From NCBI RefSeq assembly GCF_910592395.1, contig NC_088322.1, positions 10,909,431 to 10,969,430 on the forward strand: 60,000 nucleotides of DNA. The letters are read 5' to 3'. This DNA comes from Lineus longissimus. Taxonomy: Eukaryota > Nemertea > Pilidiophora > Heteronemertea > Lineidae. This document shows positions 49,300-59,377 of the stretch, one piece after another; position 1 is the first letter of the stretch, and the number at the start of each line of letters is the position of its first letter. The notes under the pieces are model-generated. The model saw only the letters and a list, made by a program, of their open reading frames with translations, was not told the origin of the DNA and ran no database searches. Made by a program: the position numbers and the translations under genes.

Positions 49300-51150
49300 T
49301 TCGGAGTTCAGGTGGTTACCTCTGACTAGGAGGTTCTTAGTTGCCTCTTCTAAGTGGGGCTAATGGGGCCAACGTAAGGCTCGAAAATGAAGAGAGAAAA
49401 AGTTATATTTGACATAAAAGCTTGATGAAATATGCGATGAATTCTTGCAGTATGTAGTACTCTTTGGTACGGAAACTTAAGGGGGCAATTATCTAAAGAT
49501 ATTCATGTTCCTGATTCCCGCAGCTTATCAACGCGTTCTGCTAAGGCTCACTTAATGCGTAGATGACATGCAAAGACCACCCCTGGGACCTCATCTAAAA
49601 TTGTACCCATTCACTTTGCTGAATGTGTTAATTTTCTTTTTGAACATTTAGCTCTGTAGCTAAACTTTTGAGTGAATATTGGTCTCGTGATCCACTAGAA
49701 AGAGTATCCAGCTGCTGAGACTGATGTTGGTGTCTGCAAGTGGTGAAACAACCCGTGTCTGAATTTTTCAGGCCATCCTCTATACATGCTTCCCGAAATT
49801 AGTGGCTTGCATTGGAACTAACTTTTTCCCCCTTGTCCGTCATTAAAGACATTCAAGTGTGTTGGTCAACATCTCCTTTGTCCCGCAACCATAAAGCCTT
49901 GTTTCCCCTTATGACATCACTATTTCGGACACTCAGCGCCCCATTTCTGGAAAGGTGTATACAGGTGTAAAAGGAATGGACGTCCTAGGAATGCAGGACC
50001 CCGTACAATAGCTGTGTATTGTCAACGAATGTGGTTAATGGTTTGGTTAGGGTTAGCTACATAATCTTCAACAAAGAAACTCGGCGGCTCTATTCACTTT
50101 CCGGGGGACTTGCATTTCTTTTACACCGGGCTGTAGACGCGAACATAGTTGTGAACACTATCCAAGTTACAGAAAAATCAACACGTTTAGTATAAACAGT
50201 TCATGGCTTCTTTACTGAGGAGTGATCAAGCTGAAAACTAATTCATTATGGTCTTGGTAGCTGAGTGGAATTTTTGCTGGAATTGATTGATTATATGGCA
50301 ATCAAATAAAACTCGGACAGTAATTCGGGACTAATTGATTGCTTTATCATAACTCTTGTCTGTGTGTCCTGGTGTGATGGTAAATTTAGTTCCCATCATA
50401 GAATTATTCAGCCGCCTAGTTTGAGTATGGTAGGGTTAGCATCTGCCGACTGAAAAATTTTCTCAACGGGAAGCATGTGAACATCGCAGACTGACCAGCT
50501 CTGCAGGAAGGGCTCTCGAAATCTTTCTCTTTTGTGACCTTTCCGAGGACGCGCCTTGGACGCGCCGGAAACAGAGAAGCTAAATAAAATGTGGTAACGT
50601 CGTACCATCAAGCCACACCATTGGCATCGGGCAAAACAGGTCGAAAATCCCCCCAAAAAGATCGTTTTAATTTCAAAATTCACTTCGATATTTTGTTCAC
50701 GTTATTTCTGTGCTTGTGAAGCTAACGACTCGGGATTGGAAATCGGTACAGGCGACCTTTGATGCAGAACCTGTCATGTTTAATTCCTCTGATTACCAAA
50801 CGAATTGCACCCAAGGGAAACAGCGTCTCAATGGGTCAGTGGCCGCTCGGAAACTAATAGATGGTCGAAAACCTTAACAAAGTGATCCAATTGTTCAAGC
50901 AGATTTGTAGGAATCCCGAGGGTTATTCAATTTGTCTAAAGTAAGGGCATTTGCCGGCCTTGTTTATTTAACATAAAGACAAAGCTGGCCCGACGTCTGA
51001 TGTAGTTCATCCCTGCGGCTTGACATTAGCATTTTACTAAACGTCTTTACACAAATGCCGTATTTTTGATACGGTATCTTATTCTTTCTATAAGGTACGA
51101 CACAACCGCTTCCCATCAAGTCATCGACATTCACGACCTGTTACAATCGT
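49300..51150. other. Non-coding upstream region of the cysteine-rich gene
   Basis: A fragment at about 49,980-50,056 shares GGTTAGGGTTAGC and a nearby CCTAGGA block with the left part of ACCGGTA copy 2, in reverse orientation. No coding region is seen. The 5' leader exon of the gene at 51,400 may lie in or beyond this stretch but cannot be located. Confidence 0.4.
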
Positions 51151-51154
51151 TATA

Positions 51155-51273
51155 AGATCTTAACTAAGAATCTCACAAGAAACTTGACAAAGAATTTTAC
51201 TAGAAACTTAACTAAAATCTTACGAGAAACCCAACTAAGAATCGTACAAGAAACTTCACTAAGAAAATTACCT
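51155..51273 (+). repeat. Tandem array, period 23-24 bp, of the TTAACTAAGAATCTT family
   Basis: About five units, starting at about 51155, 51178, 51202, 51225 and 51249, each resemble AGAAACTTAACTAAGAATC plus a few bases. They diverge by a few bases each. The array sits about 130 bases before the start codon of the cysteine-rich gene, inside the likely intron that precedes the ATG exon. Confidence 0.75.
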
Positions 51274-51373
51274 GAGAATATTACAGGAATCCTGTTACAA
51301 TGTACATGCACACAGTGTGTATCTAGTATATCAAACTCGCCCACTTGTACTGTACGCAACTTATTTCTCCTCA

Positions 51374-51391
51374 TGTTTCCTATATTTGCAG
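51374..51391 (+). promoter_or_regulatory. Splice acceptor just before the start codon
   Basis: TTTCCTATATTTGCAG is a good 3' splice site ending at 51391, leaving only eight untranslated bases (ATAAAGCC) before the ATG at 51400. The leader is therefore spliced from an upstream exon or added by trans-splicing. Confidence 0.55.
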
Positions 51392-51399
51392 ATAAAGCC

Positions 51400-52058
51400 A
51401 TGAAGATGCCTCGATTTCTGCTCGTCGCCCTCCTCGCCGTAGTATTGATAGTTATTGTTGAATCCTATCCAGCTGATAAAGATGACTTCTTAGAGATGGT
51501 CGAGAGAAACTTCATGGAAAGAAGGTATTGATTAATTGATAAACATCTTCATTTTTGCTGTCCATTGTTTGGAAAAAACAATTAGAACATCGTAAATTGG
51601 TCGATTTAAAGCTCAAATAAAACATAATTTGACCATTGCCTCCCACGAAGATTCTGATGACAGTATCAATGGAAGTTCTGATGACAGTATCAATGCGTAG
51701 GTTGTTGGCGTATCTATACGACAAATGGTAGAGAATTTAAAGCCAAAAACCGAAAATAAATTCGTGTGACGTAACCTAGCTAGGTTTCTTGACGGCACAT
51801 ACAGCGTCATCAGTGAGACGCAATTTAGAAAAGTACAAGCAGCATCACGATTTAGGAGTTCATTGTACTGTTTATATTTCGTTCCATTTTAGATCCTGCC
51901 GCAAGTTCCGGTCCAAGTGCGACTGTAACGACCAATGTTGCAGCAAGTGCTGCAGTCCCACGCACATGTGCCTGCCAGACAATATGAGGAAGTCAGCCCC
52001 CATGTTCTGCAACGTCATGGTCGAGTGCAAAGCCCGAGGCCGAATCGATAAGAAATAA
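51400..52058 (+). CDS. Secreted 10-cysteine peptide precursor (knottin-like, function unknown)
   Basis: Two exons, 51400-51524 and 51893-52058, are joined at GAAG|GTATTG and CATTTTAG|ATCC and split an arginine codon, giving 96 residues. Residues 1-22 are a signal peptide with a long Leu/Val/Ile core. Residues 23-40 are acidic and look like a propeptide, followed by Arg41-Arg42, a likely proprotein-convertase site. The basic mature part (43-96) has cysteines at 44, 51, 53, 57, 58, 61, 62, 68, 81 and 87, in the order C-C-C-CC-CC-C-C-C. Without 53 and 87 this is the C-C-CC-CC-C-C order known from some inhibitor-cystine-knot venom peptides, but similar patterns occur in antimicrobial and signalling peptides. 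Function is therefore open: defence, venom-like or hormone-like. AATAAA overlaps the stop codon (52054-52059). The second methionine, residue 3, is an alternative start. Both exons, the signal peptide and the cysteine pattern support a real gene. Confidence 0.78.
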
Positions 52059-55010
52059 ACAACACGTTGAATCACATGTGACGAGAAACTACGTAGTTTG
52101 ACGAAATTCTCATTTGGGACTTTTGGATTTTCAAGAGGTGAAAAGACAAGTGCAGCTTTCAGAATTTTTCATAATTTCATTCTTGGTGATGTCAACAGTG
52201 ATTATGCACGTGCATAGTCATTAGCATACATTATGCAATCATTTTGTTGCAAGAGCGCCGCCTGGTTGTGATATTCCTAACTACTTTGGTTTAAATAGAT
52301 GGATGCATGAATCTCTCTTGTCGTTTGTCTCTGGTCATTAGGTGATCTTGAAACGTCAACTTCGTTGAGCCAACCGAGAAACTAATCATCTCATGAGCCC
52401 TTTCCTTTAGCAGTACATAATGTATAAGATAGTGTGGGTACAACATCGTCTTCTCTGCATAATGGAGCCACCAAACTTGATGGTGTTCATTTGGTCGGGC
52501 ACGAACAGCATCAGTATCCTAGTTTTACACCACTGCATCCATTCGCGGACGATGTCACATTGTTCTTACTTGGACGAAAATGCTTTGTACCGGAACTACG
52601 CCGGAAGAGTCCCGGTGCGAATGAGCTATTTTCAAATATGGATTAAGAATTCTTTAAATTCATCAAGAGTGCGAAATTAGAGGTCAATGAGCGCAATTTA
52701 CGGAAATTAAGAACTGCAAAATTCAAAATTGTTTTCTTGTAGGACTGCGGCCTGTTGACTCGTGATTAAAACTCCGTGACAGCATGGGCTTAAGACTGCA
52801 GGCAACCAAACGTACCAACGTCTGTGATTTCTATTGCATTCTAATGTTCTGAAAATAACGTTTTACGAAAGTCACCATTTTGCTGGAGAGCATACCTTTT
52901 GAAATGGGGTAGTATTTGCACTAAGAAATTGAGGAGACATGTTTTGAAAGAGTTCAACAAACTTGTTACTAATGGACACATGAGAAAGGAAAATTATATC
53001 CATCTACCCCTTCTTCGAAAAAATATAACGCAGCAAAGCCCCCTGAGTCTGATTCTATACCATTTCATGTCGACTGTACATTTCATAAGTGAAAAATTTC
53101 TGTATTACCCCCGAATTTAAGCTCCATGTCAAAATGGTGGCAGAAAATATATTCATTTTAATTGAATAAACTGTTGTATAACTTGGAAAGCAAAGGGAAG
53201 GTGTAGATATCATTACAATTGTTTGACGAGTGACCATGGAATACATATACTGTGTTGACTTAGTTATTTCGTATTTTCACATAATTACGTGGTCCGTCTC
53301 CAGTGCTACTTAGTACACGTTGCATGTATAGGCAATTCGCAATGTTCAGCAATGTACACTGCACCAATACTAATCCAGGAGACTTTTAAAATCCCCTCTT
53401 TCAAAAATTTCGGCAGCATTGACTTTTGGTTTTGGTAGCCTTGGTGTGGGCTTTTTGACACTCACCGGCATCTCAAATATCCCCTTTGTCGAAATTTAAA
53501 GGATATAGTAATTATCCTTCCTGGAAGAGCCAAAACGCAGGACCTTGAATCGGAGTAGCGGCCGTGTTTGAAATGAAGTGCTGTGCTTCGTGGTGTATTG
53601 AAATGCACTTCAATTCTATAAAGCGTTCTAAATAGTCGAAGTTTAGTTATCCGGGGTTCGCATCAGGAAACAACGATGAAAGGAAATCGTTGGCCAACCT
53701 TTGATTTGGGACATCCGCATCAATGCCTACAATTAATATTATAATATTTCTTACCGCTGGTACCAGCTTTGACGATGGATGCGGCCGTAGTTTAATTCCC
53801 CTGGACGATCTCAGATGGAAACACAGGGCATTTATAGTGATTTTGTAACAATCGTCTTTTTGAATTTCTTCTTGATCGAAAAGCTTGTCACACCAGGATT
53901 CAGGCGCTGTTCCATTGAAATATCCACCACTCATTATTTGCTTTGTTTAACCCATACTATACTGGAAGTATGTTTACTGAGGGTCAGATGCCGGAATATA
54001 TTTAAGATAATACCGACAACACCATTCCTGACATTCAAATGTATAGCCAAGAAGATGATTTGCTTGGCTCTAGGGTTGGAAAATTGCGTAAAGGGGTTTA
54101 CTTCGTCCGTGAAAGGTCATTACTAGCTACCGGCTGCTCTTTAATATGGCCTCTTATTATTCATACCATTTTAAAAGATGTTCCGTTTTTTGCTACAACA
54201 CATATATTCAATCGTCCCTCATTCAAAGAGTGGCACGATATATACATTTGATGTATGCTCGAATTGTATGTAGGTCATGCATTCACGAATGGCATTTGAA
54301 AAAATTAAGTAGGGCCATGACTCATGCTCAATTCAATGAATCAATATTTATATCACTGATTTGATATTCACTCAACGCCTGAACGAACTTTTAAAAAGAC
54401 GAAAAGGATCGGTAAATAGATTTATGAGACGAATTAATTTGCGTCATATGTGCTTATGCGCAGTTCATTATCGACCTCAGTGACGTATCGGAGTTAACCA
54501 GTTCAGCGCAGTTTCCGCAACAGATTTATTTCTTTGACGGTACTTAATAGGTGGAATATTGGGTAAAACAAAGGTAGGTGAAGATTCGGTTCGGTTCGTT
54601 TGTGACACCTCAGAGTCCTTGACTTCTAATAACTTAGTCGTAGTGCCATCGCAATATTGGGGGCCCCTCAATGTTCAATGGAACAACATATCATTCCGTT
54701 CGTTGTCTCTGATCTTTGACATACGGTATAAGCCTACAGCTAAGATAGTGCTGTCGGTCGATTAGTGATGCCATGGATGTAAATTAATGACGTTTTAGGA
54801 GGACAGATAAACCGAGGATTCCCTAATGAATTCTTAATAAAACTAAAAGAAAACATGGTTGCCCCCCAGCCTTCACTTAGGCGGCCTACATCAGAATTGG
54901 TGTAATGAGACACCTTTTTTCCGTGAGGGGGCACATTTAGACTTTTTCACAGGTACTAGACACGGATACCCATGCAGCATTTCCATATTTTACAATATAT
55001 GAGGGATTAT
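52059..55010. other. Intergenic or intronic stretch, no firm gene
   Basis: A 95-codon minus-strand frame at 53,647-53,934 has a protein-like composition but no recognised domain, and an in-frame stop lies just before its ATG. Plus-strand frames at 52,420-52,680 and 53,815-54,251 show no motifs. The leader exon of the following gene is probably here or further upstream. Confidence 0.4.
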
Positions 55011-55021
55011 TTTCATTCTAG
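55005..55021 (+). promoter_or_regulatory. Splice acceptor abutting the start codon
   Basis: GGATTATTTTCATTCTAG ends at 55021 and the ATG begins at 55022. The pyrimidine-rich tract and AG make a good acceptor, so the 5' UTR is contributed by a separate exon or by a spliced leader. Confidence 0.55.
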
Positions 55022-55705
55022 ATGCAACCCCAGCCGCAAGTCCACATTGTGAACGCCGCACCTCAAACATCTGAACCGAGGAAATTTGACAAACAATCGC
55101 AGAAAGCATGCGGAATAATCCAAATAGCTCTCGGAGCTTTCGCCTTTTTCCTCGCCATCGCTTCGATAGTACTCCGGGCCGGTATGTACTATGTAGGCAC
55201 AGGCATCTGGTGTAGTGTATTCATCATCATCGCGGGCGTTCTAGGAGTTGTGTCGGCGAAAAATGAGAGAACCAGTATGATTGTTAGCTGCATGGTCATG
55301 TCCATATTGAGCAGCATTTTTGCAGCCGTTTATTTCAGTATGGCCAGCGGCGCATGTGCAATTGATGAATCCTTTCGCTATTACAGACCATACAGGTACA
55401 TTTTCTATGACTTCGGTCCCTACAACGTTCCCTCCGCTGTCGCTGTGGATGTCCTTGGAATTTTGGTTGGCTTTATCGAATTCTTCGTGGCAATTGTGCA
55501 GTCTGCCGTCTGTTGTCGAGCCACGTGCTGTGCTAGCTCCACCAACGCCGCAACTACAGTGGTATATTTCCAGCAACCTTATCACGGATACCAACCGCAG
55601 CCGATGGGTATGACGATGACTCCAGTAGTGGGTCCAAGCGGACAAGTGCCACTTTACCAACAACAGCCAGTACAACAACAACCAACCTTCCTACAGAAGT
55701 ATTAG
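55022..55705 (+). CDS. MS4A/CD20-like four-transmembrane protein
   Basis: A single coding exon of 227 residues, a usual length for the MS4A/CD20-like family of tetraspan plasma-membrane proteins, whose vertebrate members assist calcium entry, receptor signalling and trafficking. A polar Gln/Pro-containing N-tail (1-28) leads to membrane segment 1 (about 31-52), with GIIQIALG, the family's typical start of TM1. Segments 2 (about 60-78), 3 (about 85-109) and 4 (about 136-163) follow. The TM3-TM4 loop (110-135) is rich in Tyr and Arg. After TM4 come CCRATCC (164-170), a likely palmitoylation cluster, and a Gln/Pro/Tyr-rich cytoplasmic tail. The start is chosen because the ATG directly follows a splice acceptor. 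A possible ATTAAA poly(A) signal is at 55,999-56,004. Family membership is a firm structural match, but the specific role in this animal is unknown. Confidence 0.87.
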   Translation: MQPQPQVHIVNAAPQTSEPRKFDKQSQKACGIIQIALGAFAFFLAIASIVLRAGMYYVGTGIWCSVFIIIAGVLGVVSAKNERTSMIVSCMVMSILSSIFAAVYFSMASGACAIDESFRYYRPYRYIFYDFGPYNVPSAVAVDVLGILVGFIEFFVAIVQSAVCCRATCCASSTNAATTVVYFQQPYHGYQPQPMGMTMTPVVGPSGQVPLYQQQPVQQQPTFLQKY

Positions 55706-55998
55706 TAATGACCTTGCTCACTGGGAAGATCACGTACCATTTGGAGTTGAAAATGGCAACGTAGAATTAACGGATAATATCGGAGTGTAAAATATGCCTG
55801 TGACAATTGTCAAACAGTGACGTGTGTAAAAATTGTTAAACAGACTCGTGACACACTCAATCACTTTTGTCATCAAATTGTCTGAATATGCTGGTTCAGG
55901 ACTTAGACGCGGGCCATCTTTCTAGGCCATTGGCCCAGAAATCGCATATTTAGAAAGTTAGGTGGAACATCTGATAGTGTGAACTGTGCCACTGTAAC

Positions 55999-56004
55999 AT
56001 TAAA
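55999..56004 (+). terminator. Possible poly(A) signal of the MS4A-like gene
   Basis: ATTAAA about 290 bases after the stop codon, the commonest variant of the poly(A) hexamer. No AATAAA is seen closer. No transcript evidence is available. Confidence 0.3.
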
Positions 56005-56104
56005 TGTAGGATATATTTTTGTAATTTACTTGCAAGATTCTGTGTAGGCGCTATTTAGCCGGTTTTGGTGTTTTTGTTTCGTAAGGCCTAATGCGTTTTG
56101 TTTG

Positions 56105-56160
56105 TAAGCGCGCTTCAACCGGCTCATGTCGTCTGCACAGTACATTGTATATCCTGTGAA
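56105..56160 (+). repeat. Diverged copy of the 5.4-kb hairpin sequence
   Basis: CGCGCTTCAACCGGCTCATGTCGTC, followed by GTACATTGTATA, resembles the left arm and centre of the hairpin at 5407-5469 (CGCGACTCAACCGGCTTTAC, then TCGTCGACGCCGTATAC). The right arm is not preserved. Confidence 0.45.
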
Positions 56161-57930
56161 CCAGCGATAATGTATTATCATTCCCAAAAGATGTTGTAGT
56201 TTTATGCTGATCTAAATATATTGTTCCTCGGACACGACAGATCATACTATCAACTTATAGATAAATAGCCGATGACCTCACGAAAATTTGCTGTTGCGAC
56301 ACAAGACCACCATTGGATATTCATTCATAGGTTGGAGGATTAGACGCGAGTATGTTTTTAACTTTTAAGTGCATATTTAGAAAGGCATTGAAAAGTTGTT
56401 TGGTGTGGCAAGTCTACAGATAATAAGAATATTCGAAAAATTTAATTTAATTTAATTTTAAATATTGCTAATGTTTTGAGATTTTTCTGCCAGTTGGCTG
56501 AAAAGAGTGGAAATATCAGCGTCTGTCCACTTTGTCGATTATCAAAAAATGTCCGTGGTCAACTACCAGTTTACTTTTCACCATTTACTTGCCTGACTGT
56601 CTGGAATACCATATCAAAATTTCAAATTCACGACCCCACGCAGTATTTGATGCGACGCGGTCAAACATTGACAATTTAACTGCTAAAAGGCTTAAAAAAT
56701 CAATGGTGGTCTTGTCTCTTGCAATGCACACGCACTCTTAAGTACTCGTCGACATGGTTTCCGTTGCGAGAAGCTGTGACAAACCGGTATACTGTTGATA
56801 TTTTTATCTGCAAAATAATGATGCTAAACCCATAAGGTAAAGTTCCTTTGGAAGCAAAAATGTATTCTGGTTTTATTCTAAAATATCCTGCCAGTTAGAG
56901 GTAGGCGAGAAAAACTCCTACCATTCAGTTTGCTATACACATGTTATAAATGAACATTTGGATAATCTTACGGATATGTTGTAAGATGTTAAGTTGATAC
57001 ATGTATCTTAACAAATTATTTTTACAAAATCGTGTCAAGATTGTGATAATAATAATAGTAATGATAATAATACCTAAATAATTTATAGTGCCAGAATAGT
57101 GTAAATAAAAATTAATGTACATGTATACAACAATAGATTAGATACTAACTATATCATCTTATCGAGATATTTGACATTGTCATCAACTTCGCTTATGCAC
57201 TAATTCTCGAATTAAGGGTTGACCATGACACTTACAAAACAAAGTGAATTCCAATTTTAAGGGTGTTCTTTGTTTTTCCAGAGAACTGATTGCTTTAGAA
57301 TCTCAAGTTCTAGTCAAAATGGGTACCTATGGTCAACCCCTAAAGCGATTCCAGTAGAATAAAATGAATGGTGTACAGACAGCGGCAAAACAGACGAATC
57401 ATTCCACCAACATGGCCTAAGAACGAGGTCGGTATGCCCACGGCATGACGTGCTATCGGACGCCGCTTGGCATACTAATTTTACGGTATTGAAACTGATC
57501 ACATGCGTATCGATGTATCGAATAGTGTACAATGTATAACACAAAGATGAGAATTCCATGGCCTTTTTAGTACCCTTTAATCGTGTTGATATAAAAGTCT
57601 CTTGTAACATGTTTATCATGGTATGGAATGTTTACGCTATTATGCTCGGGTAAGACGACAGTGTGGCCAACAGAAGATTTGAACCAAATAATTGTGCAAA
57701 TCATTAAATGTACATGTAGTTAACATGTTTATCTTGTGACTTTTCGATCTGTTTATGAACGAGAAAGAGAAGAAGAAGAAAATTCTGAAGAATTCAGACG
57801 ACTTACTACACCTCTGGACCACAATTGAAGTTGGCACGGAGACCACTTTGTACAGACCACCTCGATGAGTGGTATTACTGTATTTTATGCAAATTGTCAA
57901 TTTTTCCGATGATGTTGTGCTGTTTTCTAA
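56161..57930. other. No gene recognised; microsatellites
   Basis: A TTTAA-type repeat lies at 56,441-56,460 and an AAT trinucleotide run at about 57,045-57,071. Short ACATGTA palindromes are at about 57,115 and 57,709. No coding region has support. Confidence 0.45.
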
Positions 57931-57933
57931 CAG

Positions 57934-58183
57934 ACAGACACGCTGTCTCAGACATGACCTACTGTACACATACTACGGCAGTAATTCTCTGTGTTGCTGT
58001 CGCAATCCGTATGAAGTATCAGGTAGTTGTGTGACCAAATACTCGTCATGTTGTTCAAGTCTGAATACGATGCCATGCATAATCGATGGTACCAGTGCGG
58101 TTTGGGGTGGAGGCAACCCTTTTGGAGGCCAGCGGACACACGGCGCCAAGGAGGTGCTTCATGGAATTTACACATTCGTCTGA
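57934..58183 (+). CDS. Candidate cysteine-rich terminal exon (unrecognised)
   Basis: A pyrimidine-rich tract ending TGTTTTCTAACAG (57933) is a good acceptor and contains a branch-point-like CTAAC. The open frame behind it runs about 83 codons to TGA at 58181-58183 and holds eight cysteines in its first half, including a CCC and a CC cluster (order C, CCC, C, CC, C), then a Gly-rich segment (GGGNPFGGQ). The cysteine density is far above chance for a random frame. A possible AATAAA lies at about 58,841. No upstream signal-peptide exon has been found and the family is not recognised. A longer frame on the same strand overlaps in another phase. It could be a secreted or extracellular domain exon. 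Confidence 0.3.
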
Positions 58184-58600
58184 CGCTATCTTATTTTGGA
58201 CCGGGTTTACATCGAATTTATGATGTCACATGTCATGTTTTACGTGCCACAATAATGTCACTTATCAGCATATTCGTTCATTGACTACGGACTGAAATCT
58301 TAACATGACTTGTCCCGCGGTGCTCTACATTCCAGAGCCTGTGTAGCCCGTACTTGATGCAGGTGACATGCCCTACGAAAAGTGACACGTGGTGACAACG
58401 TGAACTCCACGTGGGTAAAACCATCTGCGTCAAGCTTATCTTGAACAGTGTCTCATGCACTTGCATTACACATGTCTTCTTTGTGAATAACGTCCAACGC
58501 GAGTGTTGACAACAACACAACAACAATGCTTCATATTCCTTTGAGTTAGTTACATATAGTTTTTTTAGGATATCTTTGTTTTAAAGCAATCGCACATTTT
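58184..58600. other. Downstream non-coding region
   Basis: Possible 3' UTR of the candidate exon. Nothing else is visible. Confidence 0.35.
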
Positions 58601-58639
58601 GCTACACCCAGTCATGGTCACTACACCGAAAAACGATTA

Positions 58640-58995
58640 GCCTAATACCATTAGGCCCCACGTGGTGGCGCTGAAGCGGCCACAGCCGTGGGCCTACTTT
58701 TTTGTTATCCTTGACCAGAATTTGGTCAAGGCACGATATGAATACATTGCTAACAGTTTGTTTTTCATAATGAGTGATCTGTTTTAGTCATAAATTACAC
58801 AAATTGGATTGCTATGGTATGCACTTGCAGATTTGATTCAATAAAATATTCCATGTTTAATAATCGACGACCAACCTCTGTAATATACGTTGTCCCAACG
58901 TATAAGCTCCCACAAGGTGGCCAGTGTGTAACCACTATTGGCCAGTTACGAGCCACTCTCTGTAATGTAATGCAAGAGAGTGATTAAATCACTCT
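58640..58995. repeat. Cluster of perfect short hairpins
   Basis: There are four perfect or near-perfect stems: GCCTAAT/ATTAGGC (58640-58656), CCTTGACC/GGTCAAGG (58709-58731), TATACGTTG/CAACGTATA (58884-58904) and AGAGTGATT/AATCACTCT (58977-58995). TAGGCCCCACG and CGTGGGCCTA (58652-58696) form a further near-match. The density suggests nested MITE-like elements. No coding capacity. Confidence 0.65.
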
Positions 58996-59005
58996 AGTAA
59001 AAGGT

Positions 59006-59377
59006 AAATAGCATTCCGCGAAGTTACTATTATAGCTCACAAGGTCATTTGCATAAGATCTTGATGACGTTTTAGTCACGTGACAGTCGGACATCGACAC
59101 TTATTTCTACGCATTTGAGCTTATTTCAAAGTCAATTATCTTTGACCCTGCATTGTTTTTAGCATGAATGATACCATAGAGTCAGAGAGAGAAATATTCA
59201 GAACAATTATGTAGTATTTCCAACACTCGGACATGTGCCAGATTGAATCTAACTGCCCTAGATAGAAAGCATGAATCCATTACGAAACCGCATGTTTGTC
59301 CGACATTGCCTGTAATTCAGCGATGGGGAAATGGAGGGCAGCAGCTGCAGTGACGTCATCTTCGCGGAATGCTATTT
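59006..59377. mobile_element. 372-bp element with 18-bp perfect terminal inverted repeats
   Basis: AAATAGCATTCCGCGAAG at 59006-59023 is the exact reverse complement of 59360-59377. The interior has no long frame. This is the layout of a MITE. The flanking bases show no clear target duplication by eye. Confidence 0.75.

Noticed and set aside
51150-51401. Minus-strand frame with FLVKF-type repeats
   Set aside because: It is the translation of the 23-24 bp tandem array and not a protein.
53647-53934. 95-codon minus-strand frame with protein-like composition
   Set aside because: It has an in-frame stop just before the ATG, no promoter or splice evidence and no domain. It was kept only as a note in the interval entry.
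55241-55681. 146-codon minus-strand frame opposite the tetraspan gene
   Set aside because: It is the antisense shadow of the MS4A-like coding exon.
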